Positions 22,555 through 33,718 of a stretch of DNA of 64,000 nt are shown here, piece by piece. The DNA lies in NCBI GenBank assembly GCA_029531795.1, contig JAPEIS010000008.1, positions 2,660,705 through 2,724,704 of the forward strand, written 5' to 3'. The DNA comes from Sclerotinia nivalis. Lineage: Eukaryota > Ascomycota > Leotiomycetes > Helotiales > Sclerotiniaceae. Position 1 is the stretch's first letter; every line of letters begins with the position of its first letter. A program made the position numbers and the translations under genes. The notes beneath the pieces are model-generated. The model saw only the letters and a list, made by a program, of their open reading frames with translations. It was not told the origin of the DNA and searched no databases.

Positions 22555-24771
22555 ATGCCTGACTCCGATAACCTAGACAGCCAAGGAAATGATTTAAGAA
22601 ACAGTTGGGATGAAGACGATAGTGATGAGCTCAGTCCAACCGCCGGTTATTTCAATTCGAATCAAATTCCTCAAAATATGATCCCGGATCCCACACACTC
22701 ACAGGAGGACAACCCAAAAGCCCGAGAGGCCAGCGAAGGGTCTGCGAAAGACAGTGGCATCTCTTCAACCCCGCAGATGTCGTCGCACACCAACGCGTCA
22801 GCTCATGCAACTGAGCATTCTCGAGCTCCATTTGATTCGCCTCTTGCATCGTCATATCGCAGAAGAGACAACACATTCTCTGAACATCAACCCTTATTCG
22901 ATCAACCTCCACCAGCTTATGTAGCTTCGGCAGAATCTTATCGTGTCTCGGCACAAGGGCATACTCCCACGAACTACAATACATTTTCACAACCTCGACT
23001 CGAAAAAGGTCGATCCAGAGAGCCTCGGAATATGGGAGGACCAGCTGGTAATCCTGAAATGAACGAGAGAACTCCGCTTTGGCTATTTCGAACACCAAAA
23101 AGGCTTTCTTTTCGACGAGAAATAATAACAAAAGCCCTTGGAGTGGGAATCGTTATTGCGATTATTGCTACTATATTAAGTGCAACTTTTATAAGTTCAG
23201 TAAGTTTGCCTTTCAGAAAAATTGACAGTGCCTTGCAGACATGTTGATGCAATTGCATTCCTGACGTTTCATTTCTATATCCATCATATATGTTGTGTTT
23301 AATACTAGGCTAATCGTTATGCAAGAATTCCGATTCAAATATGGGAGGAGGACCTAAATTTCCCAACCCCAACCACGATGGTGGTTCATACTGTCAACAC
23401 GTATCCAAATCGGAGCAAACCACATTCGAGATTCCACATGGCGCTGGATTAATAGTACGACAAGACTTCTATCAACAAGATAGACCCCATTACGGGCGGG
23501 AAGTCCAAACCGCAGGAGAAGTTCGCATTCGACATCTACCAAGAAATTCAAACAAGGGAAAAGCACATTTTACAATTGACGTCAAACTTAGCCATCCGGA
23601 GCTGTCTGTCCTAAAGACCCTGAATGAGGATGATGGGACACTAAAAGTCAGCACGCCACGCTTTGCTCACCTAAGTGCAAATGAGAACCCTTGTATCTCA
23701 CTTGAGATTACTGCTTGGATACCAGAGGATGTGAAGATATCAAACGTGTTTTTTGACTTGGTAACACTATCGATCCAATTGTTCGATGATACCAAGATCA
23801 GGGTTGTCAAAGACACCGAGTTGAGGACGGTGTCAGGACACATTAAATTCCCCAAATATACAACTTCGTCAACGGATCTTCCATCCATCAACGCAGCTGA
23901 AGCTCAACCACAAGCAAACTTCGAATTTGATTCTCGCCGCATTGTTGTCGAAACTGTTTCAGGCAAAATAGAGGGTACTTATCCCCTATATGACCTTTTG
24001 AACCTATCATCCCATTCCGGAGCGATAGGAGTTAATGTATCCCCAAAACCCGTTCTCGAATCGGCGCCCGCTCCTGCTACTCTGGATATTAATACCTCTT
24101 CAGGTAGAATTGAAGTATCATCACCCGTCAATATACCAGGAGCCACTTATCCCCGAGAATATATTACACGTTTAGGATCCATTTCTGGAACTATCCGAGG
24201 CGATTTTTTCGTCGGTTCTACGGGGATTTTCAAAACAACTTCTAGCAGTATTCAACTTGTGGTGAGACCAGTTTTACCAGCAACTTCAGATGATGACAAA
24301 ATGAGAAATGAATTTTCTACTCATTCGATTAGTGGAACTACGCATGTAACTTTACTTGATCCTCTATTTATCTTACCTCCCACTATTGGTAACATTCACG
24401 ATGGTCCGCTTGATTCCACATCAGTTGACAATTACTCTACATACGCTCCCGGTATCATTACCTTATCAACTTCCTCCTCTATACAGCTATTCAAAAGTGA
24501 ACTCCGTACTTTTCACTCAATACACAGAACCACATCCGGACGTATAGAATCATACTATCCCTCATCCTGGGTCGGCAATATTGAAGCGAAAACAATCTCG
24601 GGAAGAATAAAAGTAGAAGGCAAAGGGATAGAGATCGTGGAGAGGAATGATGGATGGGGCCACAAGTGGATTAAAGCTAGGAAAGGAGTGGAGAGAGATG
24701 ATGATGGGAATAGTGTGGGGTTTGAGACGGTGGGTGGGGCTATTGCGCTTAAGGTTATTGAGGGGTTGTGA
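22555..24771 (+). CDS. Single-pass membrane protein with DUF4097/adhesin-like ectodomain (two exons)
   Basis: Exon 1 is 22555-23199. The intron is 23200-23325 (donor GTAAGTTT, branch GCTAATCG, acceptor GCAAG). Exon 2 is 23326-24771. The product is about 696 aa. The upstream TAG acceptor at 23308 would put a TAA in frame, so the AAG acceptor was chosen; that junction is the least certain point. Residues 1-180 are polar, acidic then Ser/Pro-rich, with FDQPPPAY. A Trp/Arg-rich stretch (PLWLFRTPKRLSFRRE) precedes one transmembrane helix (about 188-212, ALGVGIVIAIIATILSATFI). The long ectodomain repeats short beta-strand motifs of the form SGxI (TVSGHIKF, TVSGKIEG, TSSGRIEV, SISGTIRG, TTSGRIES, TISGRIKV). 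This is the signature of the DUF4097/bactofilin-like beta-solenoid found in many fungal membrane proteins. Function is unknown; a cell-surface or endomembrane role is inference. Confidence 0.78.
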
Positions 24772-26228
24772 AGATTGGTTAATACCCAATTATGAGAAAC
24801 GGAGGTTTGCGTTACAAGTGGCATCTGGATTTCTGGAAACATTTAATGAATTGGATTGGTGATGAGGAACTGCTTGAAGATATGTGTTGGGGCTTAAGAT
24901 ACATTTGGGAAGAACATATTCGGAATAATTCAACATAATATACACAACGACGGGACTTCTTTCATGTTTCCCATCGCGATGAGTCAAAGCCAGAGGTTCG
25001 TCACGAAAGAGGACTCCGAGGAGGACTCCAATTATTTTTTCCTCTCTGGCCCAATATATTCCTCATTCTATTCTTTCTTAATCACTACAACTCAACTCAG
25101 CGGTATTAAGATCATCAAACGTTTCCCATGAGCACAACTTCTTCGCTTGTTCCCCGCCTTTCACACTTCATTTAAGGCTTTTTAAGGCTTGTTTCCCAAC
25201 AATAATTAATTCTTTTCCAGAAAATGCAACATTGTCTCCAGTATTCCCCAACCATCGCAGAATATGTATGATTTGTACGGATATCCGGCTGCAAAAAGAC
25301 GGTCAATATCCAACGACCGAGTATATACTCCGTACCTTGCATAATATTTGCGTTGCACATGTGGTTTGGATCCCAACCAATGCTTGCGGTACTGGCATCA
25401 GTGAAAATTCAATCATCAAAAAATCAAACATCGTTCTGAATTACTACTTTCTTCTAGATTATCTAGATTAGCTACTAGCTTATGTATTTTCTCAGTATGG
25501 TAATAAGGTTGGTAATAAGGTCAAGTAGATCGGAATTCTCGGAAGGCAACGAAATCTGCTGCTACTATTATTAGTGTACCTGTGGTACCCACAAGTATGG
25601 TGTGCTTCAGGCTAGATTTTCAATGACATATTTTAATGCCGTCCAGTCTTTTACCTCGTGCTTTCTTATGCATGGAATGAATTGAATAATATGTAGCTTG
25701 ACTTTTTGGTTAATGCAGGTACTGACCGACTTTATATCTTTGTGTACCAATTGGGTTCTTGATTGGTTATAAGACTTGATGGTGGGGGGTTTTTTGTTTG
25801 ATAAACACATATCTGTGCTTACGCTTCTGGGTTCGCGCACAAACTTAGAGACGGGGATATTGGGATAGGGGATCCAAGTTCGCATAGTTCGCATACTACT
25901 TTACTTTGAAAAGAGTTCCTCAATCTAGGCTTCTTTCCTTTCATTTTCAATCGGTATATACGTTGATAGAACGGAGGAAACATTTGGTATTCGTTCTTCC
26001 GCTTATTATTGATCATCTAAATTTCAATCTTGAGCGGATACAACTTTACCGTTTCGGATCAGTATTGAGCAATTTGATCTTCGGTCATCTAAATTCTGGT
26101 AGATTTTGCATTTTCACACATTAACGTCCTAAATGTACGTCCTTTTCCATAATGACTCCCCCAATGTTCTGATCTCATGCTCATTGCATCTCCAGTTTCC
26201 CCGGCTCCCAATTAGCCAAGCATAAAAA
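24772..26228. other. Intergenic region with no recognised gene
   Basis: Reading frames in this stretch are short and without family signal. AT content rises after 25000. I see no RNA gene or repeat of note beyond a direct TTGGTAATAAGG duplication near 25497-25520. Confidence 0.5.
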
Positions 26229-27281
26229 ATGGCTTCTCCTTCAGAATACGAGCCAGACTCTCAACCTGGTATTCGAAAAATAATTTCTACCGGAGCATTC
26301 CCACCCCCTAATTCATACTGGCATCCCAATTTCACCACCTCCATAATCCCAATAAATTGCTGGTCCCACAACGACGAGCACCAACCCATCTCCCTCTATA
26401 CCGCTCTCGCGGCCGGCTGTATAGCCATCGAAGCTGATTGCTTCACTCCTTCTTATTATTCTTCATCTAACTTCCCTGCTTCGTTATTCTCATATTTCTC
26501 GTCACCAGAAATTTCAATACCCGAAAACGATCTCCTCGTCGGCCACGAAACGTCAGAACTTCACCCTACAAGGACGCTCTCAGCTCTGTATTTAAATCCA
26601 CTTCTTGAGATTTTGATACAACAGAATAGAGCTGCAGGAAATCCGAATAAGAAAGTAGGAGTCTGGAATGAGAACCCGCATCTATCATTACATTTAACAA
26701 TCGACTATAAAACCGTTTCATCCGGCCACGACGGAATTCCCATTCTTCATTCCCTCTTAGAACCCCTGCGAACCGCAGGTTTCCTCACCTACTACGATAC
26801 TCTCACTGAAAAACTCATTCCCGGTCCCTTAACTATCGTCGGAACCGGTGATGCCGATTTCGAATTGATATGCGCATATGAACGCGTCTACATCTTTAAG
26901 GATGCTCGATTTTTCAACTTCCTCCCTTCTCAAAATCCATATAATTCTCTTTACGTATCCGCTAATATTTCCACTTCCATTGGTCGATTTTCTAAATCCA
27001 AAGGGCCTACAAAAGAACAAGTAAAGAGTATAAGGAAGGAATGTAGAGAAGTAAGGGAAAGAGGATTAATACCTAGATATTGGGGAACGCCAGATGATGA
27101 GGAGTGGTGGAGGGTGTTAGTGGAGAGTGGAATTGAAGTGTTGAATTGTGATGATCTTGAGCGTGGGGGAAGGTGGTTGAGGGGATGTGTTGTGAATGGG
27201 GTGGGTGTGGGAGCGTTATGGAAGGAAGATGTTAAAGAAGGAGAAGAGGAAGGCTGGGAAGGAGGTTGTACAGTCTTGTGA
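26229..27281 (+). CDS. AIM6: AIM6-like PLC-type phosphodiesterase with a possible C-terminal CaaX box
   Basis: A single exon encodes 350 aa. The GDPD/PLC-like TIM-barrel start is CWSHNDEHQP (His47, Asn48, Asp49), with the metal-binding pair IEAD (Glu68, Asp70). The second catalytic-type His is in LLVGHETSEL (His106). LTIDYKT (Asp159, Lys161) and GTGDADFE follow, the order seen in fungal Aim6 ('altered inheritance of mitochondria 6') proteins. The family resembles glycerophosphodiester and phosphatidylinositol phosphodiesterases, but its substrate is not established. There is no signal peptide. The last residues are GGC-TVL, which fits a CaaX prenylation box whose terminal Leu would favour geranylgeranylation. 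The C-terminal tail before it is Gly/Glu-rich. It is the last intact gene before the repeat-rich chromosome end. Confidence 0.85.
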   Translation: MASPSEYEPDSQPGIRKIISTGAFPPPNSYWHPNFTTSIIPINCWSHNDEHQPISLYTALAAGCIAIEADCFTPSYYSSSNFPASLFSYFSSPEISIPENDLLVGHETSELHPTRTLSALYLNPLLEILIQQNRAAGNPNKKVGVWNENPHLSLHLTIDYKTVSSGHDGIPILHSLLEPLRTAGFLTYYDTLTEKLIPGPLTIVGTGDADFELICAYERVYIFKDARFFNFLPSQNPYNSLYVSANISTSIGRFSKSKGPTKEQVKSIRKECREVRERGLIPRYWGTPDDEEWWRVLVESGIEVLNCDDLERGGRWLRGCVVNGVGVGALWKEDVKEGEEEGWEGGCTVL

Positions 27282-27845
27282 TGAAAATGAACTGTATTTG
27301 ATATTTGGCATTAGAAGACTGGATAGGGAAAGGTTTGAAAGGTTAGTGGTATAGATTGATATAATTTTGGGTTAGAATGCCCTTAACCATTATTACCTGG
27401 TGGCTTTTTGTTTAATGGATAATGATAGGTTGCAAGGGGTTCTGAGGAGAAAGGCCGCTAAAATAGGAAACAAGAGGTAATTCCACTGTTGTAAGATACA
27501 ATAATCGTCATACACGCACCATTAGTCAGGGTTGGCAGTGTTGAGTCCAAGTTTACCATACTCCGGAGCACAGACATGTAAATGTCATCGAGTTCGTGGC
27601 GAGATTGTAAAGTGATAGCTCAGATTTGGTGGATCACTATTGCGGTTCATGGTTATCACGGTGATTGCTGCATCAATCCACAGATGTGTCTACCGCTGCC
27701 ACAAACGTTTAATCCTTGAAAACTGGGCAAGCTCGTCAGTGGCAAGATCTCCACTGAAAAGCTGTGGTACTTCTAATTAGTTAAATTCGTACCCGCCAGA
27801 ATTTGCATGTGATGATCCGGAGTTATATATCGATGCCACGCAATA
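27282..27845. other. Intergenic region with no recognised gene
   Basis: This is AT-moderate sequence between the AIM6-like gene and coiled-coil remnants. Nothing recognisable is seen on either strand. Confidence 0.45.
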
Positions 27846-28527
27846 TTAATCCGTCAATGAAAACTTGCAGATGCAATGGAGTGCCGACACAGGATCTGGT
27901 GTACAAAAAGTTATTCCAAGGTCCGTTCTGACTTTGATACTTTCGTTGGAGATGGTCTTGAGGTCGGCTTCAACTCGAGAATTCAGTGCGTTAATTTCAC
28001 TTATCGTCCTCTCCGTCGAATTATGGGTAATTTCGAGTTTTGTCGTAAGACCATCGATTGCGGTGGTACTCTTGCTGATGTTTCCACTTGTTTGGCTCAG
28101 ACTATTGACTATTTCCGAACTTGCCGCTGTCAATTTCTCCTCATTGGAAGAAAGACTATTCTTGATGGTGTCTAAATGGTTGAAACAAGTGGTAAGATTC
28201 GAAGTGGCAGTTGTCATTTTCTCCTGGAGCTCGCCCAATCTCTCACTGGTTGATTTGAGATCCTCGCCAAATTTCGGATTCTATCTTCCCATTTGTGCTT
28301 TCCTCTACTTTCTTCACATTTTCGACACAATTTTCAATTGATATCGTCAGAGATTTGAGATTTTGGCTAATTCCTTCGAGCTCCTTCATACTGGATTTGA
28401 GCTTCTCTCCAGATTGTCCCTCCAATTTCTGTACATTTTCGACGCATGATGTAATGGATATTGTAAGAGATTTCAGGCTCTCCTTCTGACTTTCGTTATG
28501 TGACGTTGTCTGGTCGAATTTTTCCAT
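27846..28527 (-). pseudogene. Degenerate coiled-coil gene with a frameshift
   Basis: From ATG 28527 a frame runs 94 codons to 28243. The frame is also open upstream to 28626 (LINQSINLHDNYKFKSH...). Its sense continues in another frame from about 28270 (KFGEDLKSTSERLGELQEK) into the 130-codon frame ending at 27846. One single-base indel near 28270-28280 would join them. The product is Ser/Glu/Lys/Asn-rich heptad coiled coil throughout. It contains a tandem repeat of about 40 residues: LKSLTISITSCVENVQKLE, then LKSLTISIENCVENVKKVE. No catalytic motif is seen. I do not recognise the family. A sequencing error rather than a true frameshift is possible. Confidence 0.5.
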
Positions 28528-28836
28528 ATGGCTTTTAAACTTGTAGTTATCGTGGAGATTGATTGATTGATTGATTAAATTAACGTCTACACTGAATCTA
28601 AGACTATCTAAGACGGCTAGAGGCTCTTACGAACCCCTAACAGATAATATAATGAAGGTAAGCTGGCTTATAGGCCTGGCTAAGTACATAATTTAAATGA
28701 TTGAGGTAAACTCAATCTTTTGAGTTGAATGGGGGAAGTGAAAACTAATCCTGAGGAATAATCCTGCCCTACAAACGCTGAAGCATATTATAGAGATAAC
28801 AAAAGAAATAATATTTATTTAAAATTGTAGAAGGAT

Positions 28837-29106
28837 TTACACCCTTCTTTCAATTTCATCATTCGTCTCTTCCTCTACTTTTTTTGCTCTTCCTGTTTCT
28901 TTTGCTTCTATCTCTCCTTCTTCTCCTTGTATTCGTTTGAGATACCATGATCTAATAGCTATTCTTGTTGTATCGATGAACTCGAGGGTTTTGATTATTC
29001 CTGTTTTGGTATGAAGAAGGTATTTTATAGTAAGTCTGGACGATGGATTATTCTCTTTGAGTTTGCGTCTTGCTCTTTTATATGAAGGGCAGTTATCGTG
29101 GAGAGG
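28837..29106 (-). pseudogene. C-terminal fragment of a coiled-coil gene, unrecognised
   Basis: The minus-strand frame is open from 29106 (just after TGA) to TAA at 28839-28837, 89 codons without a Met. It reads LHDNCPSYKRARRKLKENN, then RLTIKYLLHTKTGIIKTLEF and a Lys/Glu-rich tail. Upstream on the same strand (29110-29190), other frames contain coiled-coil-like text such as GLTEKLTTARVMQISDRLRN. This echoes EKLTAASSEIVNSLSQ in the 27846-28527 remnant. The two shared bits (LHDN and EKLT) suggest two decayed members of one family in tandem on the minus strand. Confidence 0.4.
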
Positions 29107-29190
29107 TCATCGGTGATTTGCTCAGATTTCTCAGTCGATCGGAGATTTGCATTACTCTCGCAGTCGTCAATTTCTCCGTGAGGCCTTCTT

Positions 29191-29620
29191 TAACAAGACA
29201 AACACACAACAAATTTTGAAGAAAAAATTATTCTTCGAAATACGCCCTTTTTATACCTTATTTATACTAAACAAATCAACCCAAATTGAATGCAATTGTC
29301 CCCAAAGAAATCGAACCAGTAATTGTTGTGATATTGTTGTTGATGTCCAAAACGTATGAAATCGCGTTAAAATATAAAAATTCTTACCCTTTTCATTCTT
29401 TCATTATGAGTGAAGAAATCTTTATGATGGGCATTACCCTATTCAATCGTTCAAAAATGATACTAGGCATTTTATGCTAAGAGAACTATACTGAGTATAT
29501 TATTCATAAAGGAAGTAATAATCTATTATTCATTCTTTCCAGCCCTATTTTCTTCCAACCCTTCAATTTTCAAACTCAATGCGATATCTTGAGCTCTGAT
29601 AATCCATTCAAATCACCAAT
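29191..29620. other. AT-rich sequence with no gene
   Basis: This is the transition from gene-bearing to repeat-bearing DNA. Short plus-strand frames have no family signal. Confidence 0.4.
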
Positions 29621-30198
29621 CAATCCCTCAACGCTTCAATTCAATAATAAATGAAGATGGCAATTCAGTTATTCAAAACTTCATATCAATTTATCAAAAG
29701 AAGTTATCAAACAAATCAAAGATTTATTCATTCTAGCTGCTTTTCTGGAAAAGGATAATGAAGAATAATCAAAACTCTTCAATCTAATCGAAATATTCTG
29801 TGAATATTTCGAAAAAGGAAAGCTTACAAGAGTCTCAAATATTATCACATCCCAAATCTCCTATTTGGAAAACGCTATCAAACGAATCGAAAAACAAGTT
29901 AATCATTTTTCCAACTTTTTGAATCCTTCAATCCTTTTTTCTATAATTATTTTATCAATCAATAATACAAGTTATACTATTATTGTTAAAACTATAAAAG
30001 AATAGAATCTAATTACAAAAAGAAAATCTGCAAAACAAAGATCCATAAAGCAAAAGGAAGAGAAAAAGGATATCTCAATAAGACGTTTAATCTTTATTAA
30101 TCCGGAAATCGAATATCCCTTCTTTTTCTTATTCCTTCAAATGAGAAACTAGATCAATGAAGTATTTAAAGCAATTGGTATCAAAGGTTCTGTTATTT
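29621..30198 (+). pseudogene. Remnant of a LINE (Tad-like) ORF1
   Basis: Read on the plus strand, about 29770-30190 gives FCEYFEKGKLTRVSNIITSQ, then ISYLENAIKRIEKQV and, after one stop, KSAKQRSIKQKEEKKD and IRRLIFINPEIEYPF. This order (helix with ExAIKRxEKQV, basic KRK..KQ linker, RRLxxxxPE) is how ORF1 of fungal Tad-clade LINEs reads. Extra A/T and a TAG within it fit RIP. The remnant is cut at 30198 by an LTR. No reverse transcriptase part is present. Confidence 0.5.
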
Positions 30199-30676
30199 TA
30201 TCACGGAGGCAACAGGCAGAATAACAGGAATCACTTTTATTAATAAGATGTAGCTCGAAGAGCTATATTTCTATAGAAGGAACGGTTCCTTAAATATATT
30301 TATATGTAATGTTAGCCCCGACCAAGACTAGTCTACATTTATCCGAAGTCTGATTCCTATAGATCGAAATCCGAGTGGTTTTTGTATATTATATATAGGG
30401 ACTTTGTAATAGTACCCCTCTTTTTAGGATCGAACTTTGTTGAGACGATTAGGAAGACTAAGTTTATCTAAATAATGATAATGGTAATTACAAATCAGTT
30501 TTTAAATATTCTTCAAATATTCTGTAGGCTTTTCGATAGATGTATTATAGTTTATCTATCGGATAGTATACTTTAAACAAGGGCTATTACAGTCTCGATG
30601 TTTTCATTGGGAATCCAGGACTTTTTTTATATCGAATTGTTTAATGTTTTCAATTTCGATAGGAGAGGAGAGTGGA
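30199..30676 (-). mobile_element. Truncated gypsy element: 3' LTR (30199-30411) plus 265 bp of interior
   Basis: The 213-bp LTR matches those at 31475, 40377 and 49922, in reverse orientation. It starts TATCACGGAGGC at its outer end. At its inner end it is followed by GTACCCCTCTTTTT, the complement of the polypurine tract. Homology to the interior next to the 31475 LTR continues to about 30676, then stops abruptly. The outer part of the LTR is nearly unmutated and the inner (U3) part is strongly A/T-shifted. The rest of the element has been lost. Confidence 0.75.
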
Positions 30677-30905
30677 TTATGAAGAGTAAATATGGGGTTA
30701 GGGTTAGGATAGAATTTGGTGAGTTTAAGTATATATTCCCTTCTAAATAATATTAGAAATACAATACAATTATTTATATTACAGTATAGACGTTGTGGTA
30801 GGAGATATAGCTAATCAAAGGCAGGTATTGTGATATTGTGCTTCTCGATTTGGCGAAAAGCCTAATACTGCTGGCGGTTCATTGCTTTCCGAATCGAGGT
30901 TTTTT
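30677..30905 (+). repeat. Subtelomeric 'head' repeat, copy A
   Basis: It begins GAAGAGTAAATATGG and includes TTCCCTTCTAAATAATAT, CTCGATTTGGCGAAAAG and CCGAATCGAGG followed by a T-run. The same landmarks in the same order occur at 53747-53973 just upstream of the large degenerate frame, and partly at 54104-54210. CTCGATTTGG and CCGAATCGAG form a near-perfect inverted repeat about 45 bp apart. Copy A carries GGTTAGGGTTAGG near its left end. It is followed by AT-rich sequence rather than by the large frame. Confidence 0.6.
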
Positions 30906-31469
30906 TCTTATTTACAATTTATAACGATTAATCTGATTAATCATTAATAAAAAATCTTATTTTTTAATAATTATAAGTTCTTATAATTAAGATTCATAAA
31001 TATATAGATTTTTAAAAGATAATAAGAATATTAAATTGAAATAAAGAGATATAAAATTATAATTAGCAATTCAAAATGATATTAATCGAATCAAGGTTTT
31101 TTTCTTTATCTTCTAACTATTATTACAAGCAAATTTTTGTAGGCAATTGAATCGATTGTAAAAATTGCAGAGAGGTTGATTGTAAAAGTCGATTGTAGAC
31201 CCACTTTTTTTGAAATATTTTAATTGAAATTCGAAAAAAACCCATTTTAATATTTCGAAATTTCAAATTTTTTTTAAATTCTTAAATTTTTGGAATTTCG
31301 AAAATAAAAAAATTGAATCCATTTTTAAAATGGATTTGTTGAAAAAAACAAATCCACTTTTTTATATCGAAGATTTTATCGAAAGTTTTATCGAAGATTT
31401 TATCGAAGGTTTTATTAAAAAGAAATATCGAATATAAATATCGAAGAAAAAAGAATAATTTAAATAATA
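30906..31469. other. AT-rich sequence
   Basis: No gene is seen. AATCGAATCAAGG plus T-run near 31085 looks like another partial end of the head repeat. GGTTGATTGTAAAAGTCGATTGTAG near 31173 weakly resembles the 15-bp minisatellite unit at 58.98-59.4 kb in reverse. Confidence 0.4.
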
Positions 31470-31474
31470 TATAT

Positions 31475-31687
31475 TATCATGGAGGCAACAGGCAGAATAA
31501 CAGGAATCACTTTTATTAATAAAATATAGTTCGAAGAGCTACGTTTTTATAGAAGGAACAGTTTTTTAAATATATTTATATATAGTGTTAGTCCCGATCG
31601 GGGCTAGTCTACACTTATCCAAGGTTCGATTTCTATAGATTGGAATTCGAGCAGTTTTCGTATATTATATATGGGGATCCTGTAATA
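31475..31687 (-). repeat. Element 2 3' LTR (213 bp)
   Basis: Bounded by TATCATGGAGG and CCTGTAATA, followed by GTACCCCCCTCC (polypurine tract on the minus strand). Against the 5' LTR at 49922, its outer 70 bp carry none of the A/T-shifting changes. Its inner roughly 140 bp carry about 24. Confidence 0.9.
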
Positions 31688-33315
31688 GTACCCCCCTCCT
31701 TAAAGTCGAGCTCCGTTGAAACGACTAAAAGGATTAGGTTTATTCGGATAACGATGATAATAATTACAGATCAGTTTTTGAGTATTCTTCAAATATTTTG
31801 CAGGCTTTTTAGTAGATGCATTATAGTTTATCTATCGGATAATATACTTTAGATAGAGGCTATTATAACTCCGATGTTTTTATCAGGAATCCAGGACTTT
31901 CTTTATATCGAATTATTCAATGCCTTCAATTTCAATAGGAAGGAAAGATGGATTGTATTATCCAAAGACAAAATCATCATTGGTAGAATATAATAGATTA
32001 ATATAAAAGATTGAGTAATTCTTTATAAAGATAGAGAGTTTTAGTTTATAAGTATATGAGTTTATAATTTTTAGGATTCGAAAAAAATCTAAGTTCTTTC
32101 AATCTAGTTTCTTTTGAAAACAAAGAGTTCAGATATTCTTAATATTAAGTTAAATTAGATCTCTAAATTGATATCGATGGGCAGGTGAATAGCGGGAATC
32201 GGTATTTTTCGAATAGCAAATTTGATTAATGGTTAGTTCGGTTTTTAAATGATCAATAATCGAATTCATCTTTTTGATGAATTCCTTAGTGTTTAGGATT
32301 TCAAAATGATCGGAAAGTATAACAGGTTCGAAACTCATTTAGAAATGGAAATTGTAATTAGTAAAGAACGGCGATAGGTGGGAACTTTCGGATTAGATAG
32401 AATTAATCGAGAATTCGATAATTGGTAGTTATTCGGATTAATTGTTTTGTAGATAGGATATATATAAGTAAAAGTATTATTCGAATATTGTGTTTGCTTT
32501 TTTTGTTTGTTTATTAGTTTTAGGATGATAAGTTGTTGATAATTTTGAAGTAGTATTTAATCGTTTATAAATATATTTTTAGAAGTTAGAGATAAATTGA
32601 ATTTTACGATCGGATATAATAGTTTGTGGTAGATTATAGAGCTTCTATATATATTTTAGGAATAGATGGGAGATTTTTTTGGAGCTACAGATTCCTTGGC
32701 AAAGCAGGAAATGCTTCATTTTGGTTAATCGATCGATTACAACAAATATTGTATCGTATTTAGAGCTTTTCGGAAGATGAGTAATGAAATCGATTGAGAT
32801 ATCTTTTCAGGTTTGTTATGGGATCGGGAGAGGGTAGTAAACACGACGGAAACGGATACAAAATGATAAATTGAAGTTGCGCATTTTTTATTAAACTAGG
32901 TTGAGTTGGAGTGGTTATATAGACCCTTTTGGAGTCACGTTACCTGCCTCCTTTTTGGTACGGTATCTAGGGTGTAAGATTTCTTTTTGTTTTTTACAGT
33001 TCAGGATGGTTCGATGGCAATTATGATAATTGTATATCCAACGGGAGATATAATTGTAATATTCAGATCAATAGTAATTTCGGGAAAGTAGTTCGAAGGT
33101 ATAGGTATAATGTGAGTGTTTGGTAATAGGGGAATCGTAGATTATTCGGAGGAGTTTTGTTTTCAAAGGATTGTAATTAGGAATATAAAGTTTTTTATTA
33201 TAATATAATAGATCATTATTCGTAGTATATTCAGATAATGTGATATATAGATATTTAATGATATTCTTTTTTAAAGCTTTTAAGATCGATAATGGAAACG
33301 GATTGAATAGATAAG
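31688..33315 (-). pseudogene. Element 2 fragment: integrase and 3' pol
   Basis: The minus-strand frame at 32338-32150 reads MSFEPVILSDHFEILNTKEF and FIKKMNSIIDHLKTELTINQ. The matching stretch of element 1 (about 38230-38345) reads SFEPSIIINR.. and LKTELTINQ. This is the C-terminal side of the integrase, before the chromodomain. Heavy A/T-shifting removes the rest of the frame. Confidence 0.75.
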
Positions 33316-33320
33316 CTTTA

Positions 33321-33557
33321 TGTCACGGGGTTAGGGCCGGGCCACTGGACCGGCCCCTTTAGTAGGCTCCACCTGTCCGATCCAGCACCGAGCGGGGCAC
33401 GCTCGGTGATCGTACCCTGTAAGAGCGCTAGGGCTCGGAACCCTAGCACACACAAATGTATTTAAAGGAAACGTTCCTTCTGTAGAAATATAATTCTTCG
33501 AGCTATATCTTATCAATAAAAGTGATTTCTATTATCCTATCTGCTACCTCCATAATA
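33321..33557 (+). repeat. Element 1 5' LTR (237 bp), hairpin-rich U3 preserved
   Basis: Starts TGTCACGGGG and ends CCTCCATAATA. The U3 keeps GC and carries three successive inverted repeats. Their arms are GGGCCGG/CCGGCCC (33334-33356), CACCGAGC/GCTCGGTG (33386-33408) and GCTAGGG/CCCTAGC (33427-33447). The last roughly 75 bp are A/T-shifted relative to the 3' LTR. Confidence 0.92.
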
Positions 33558-33718
33558 CTACATAGCTCCCTCCTATCTGTACCAACACTTCTATAATATC
33601 ATCCCATCCGCACCCACCTAGCTAGCCCAACTCCCCTGAAGAATTCGCTACCACTATAACCAATGATACCACAATCTGATATCGTTACCTCACCTCCCTT
33701 TACAAATTCAATATAAAA

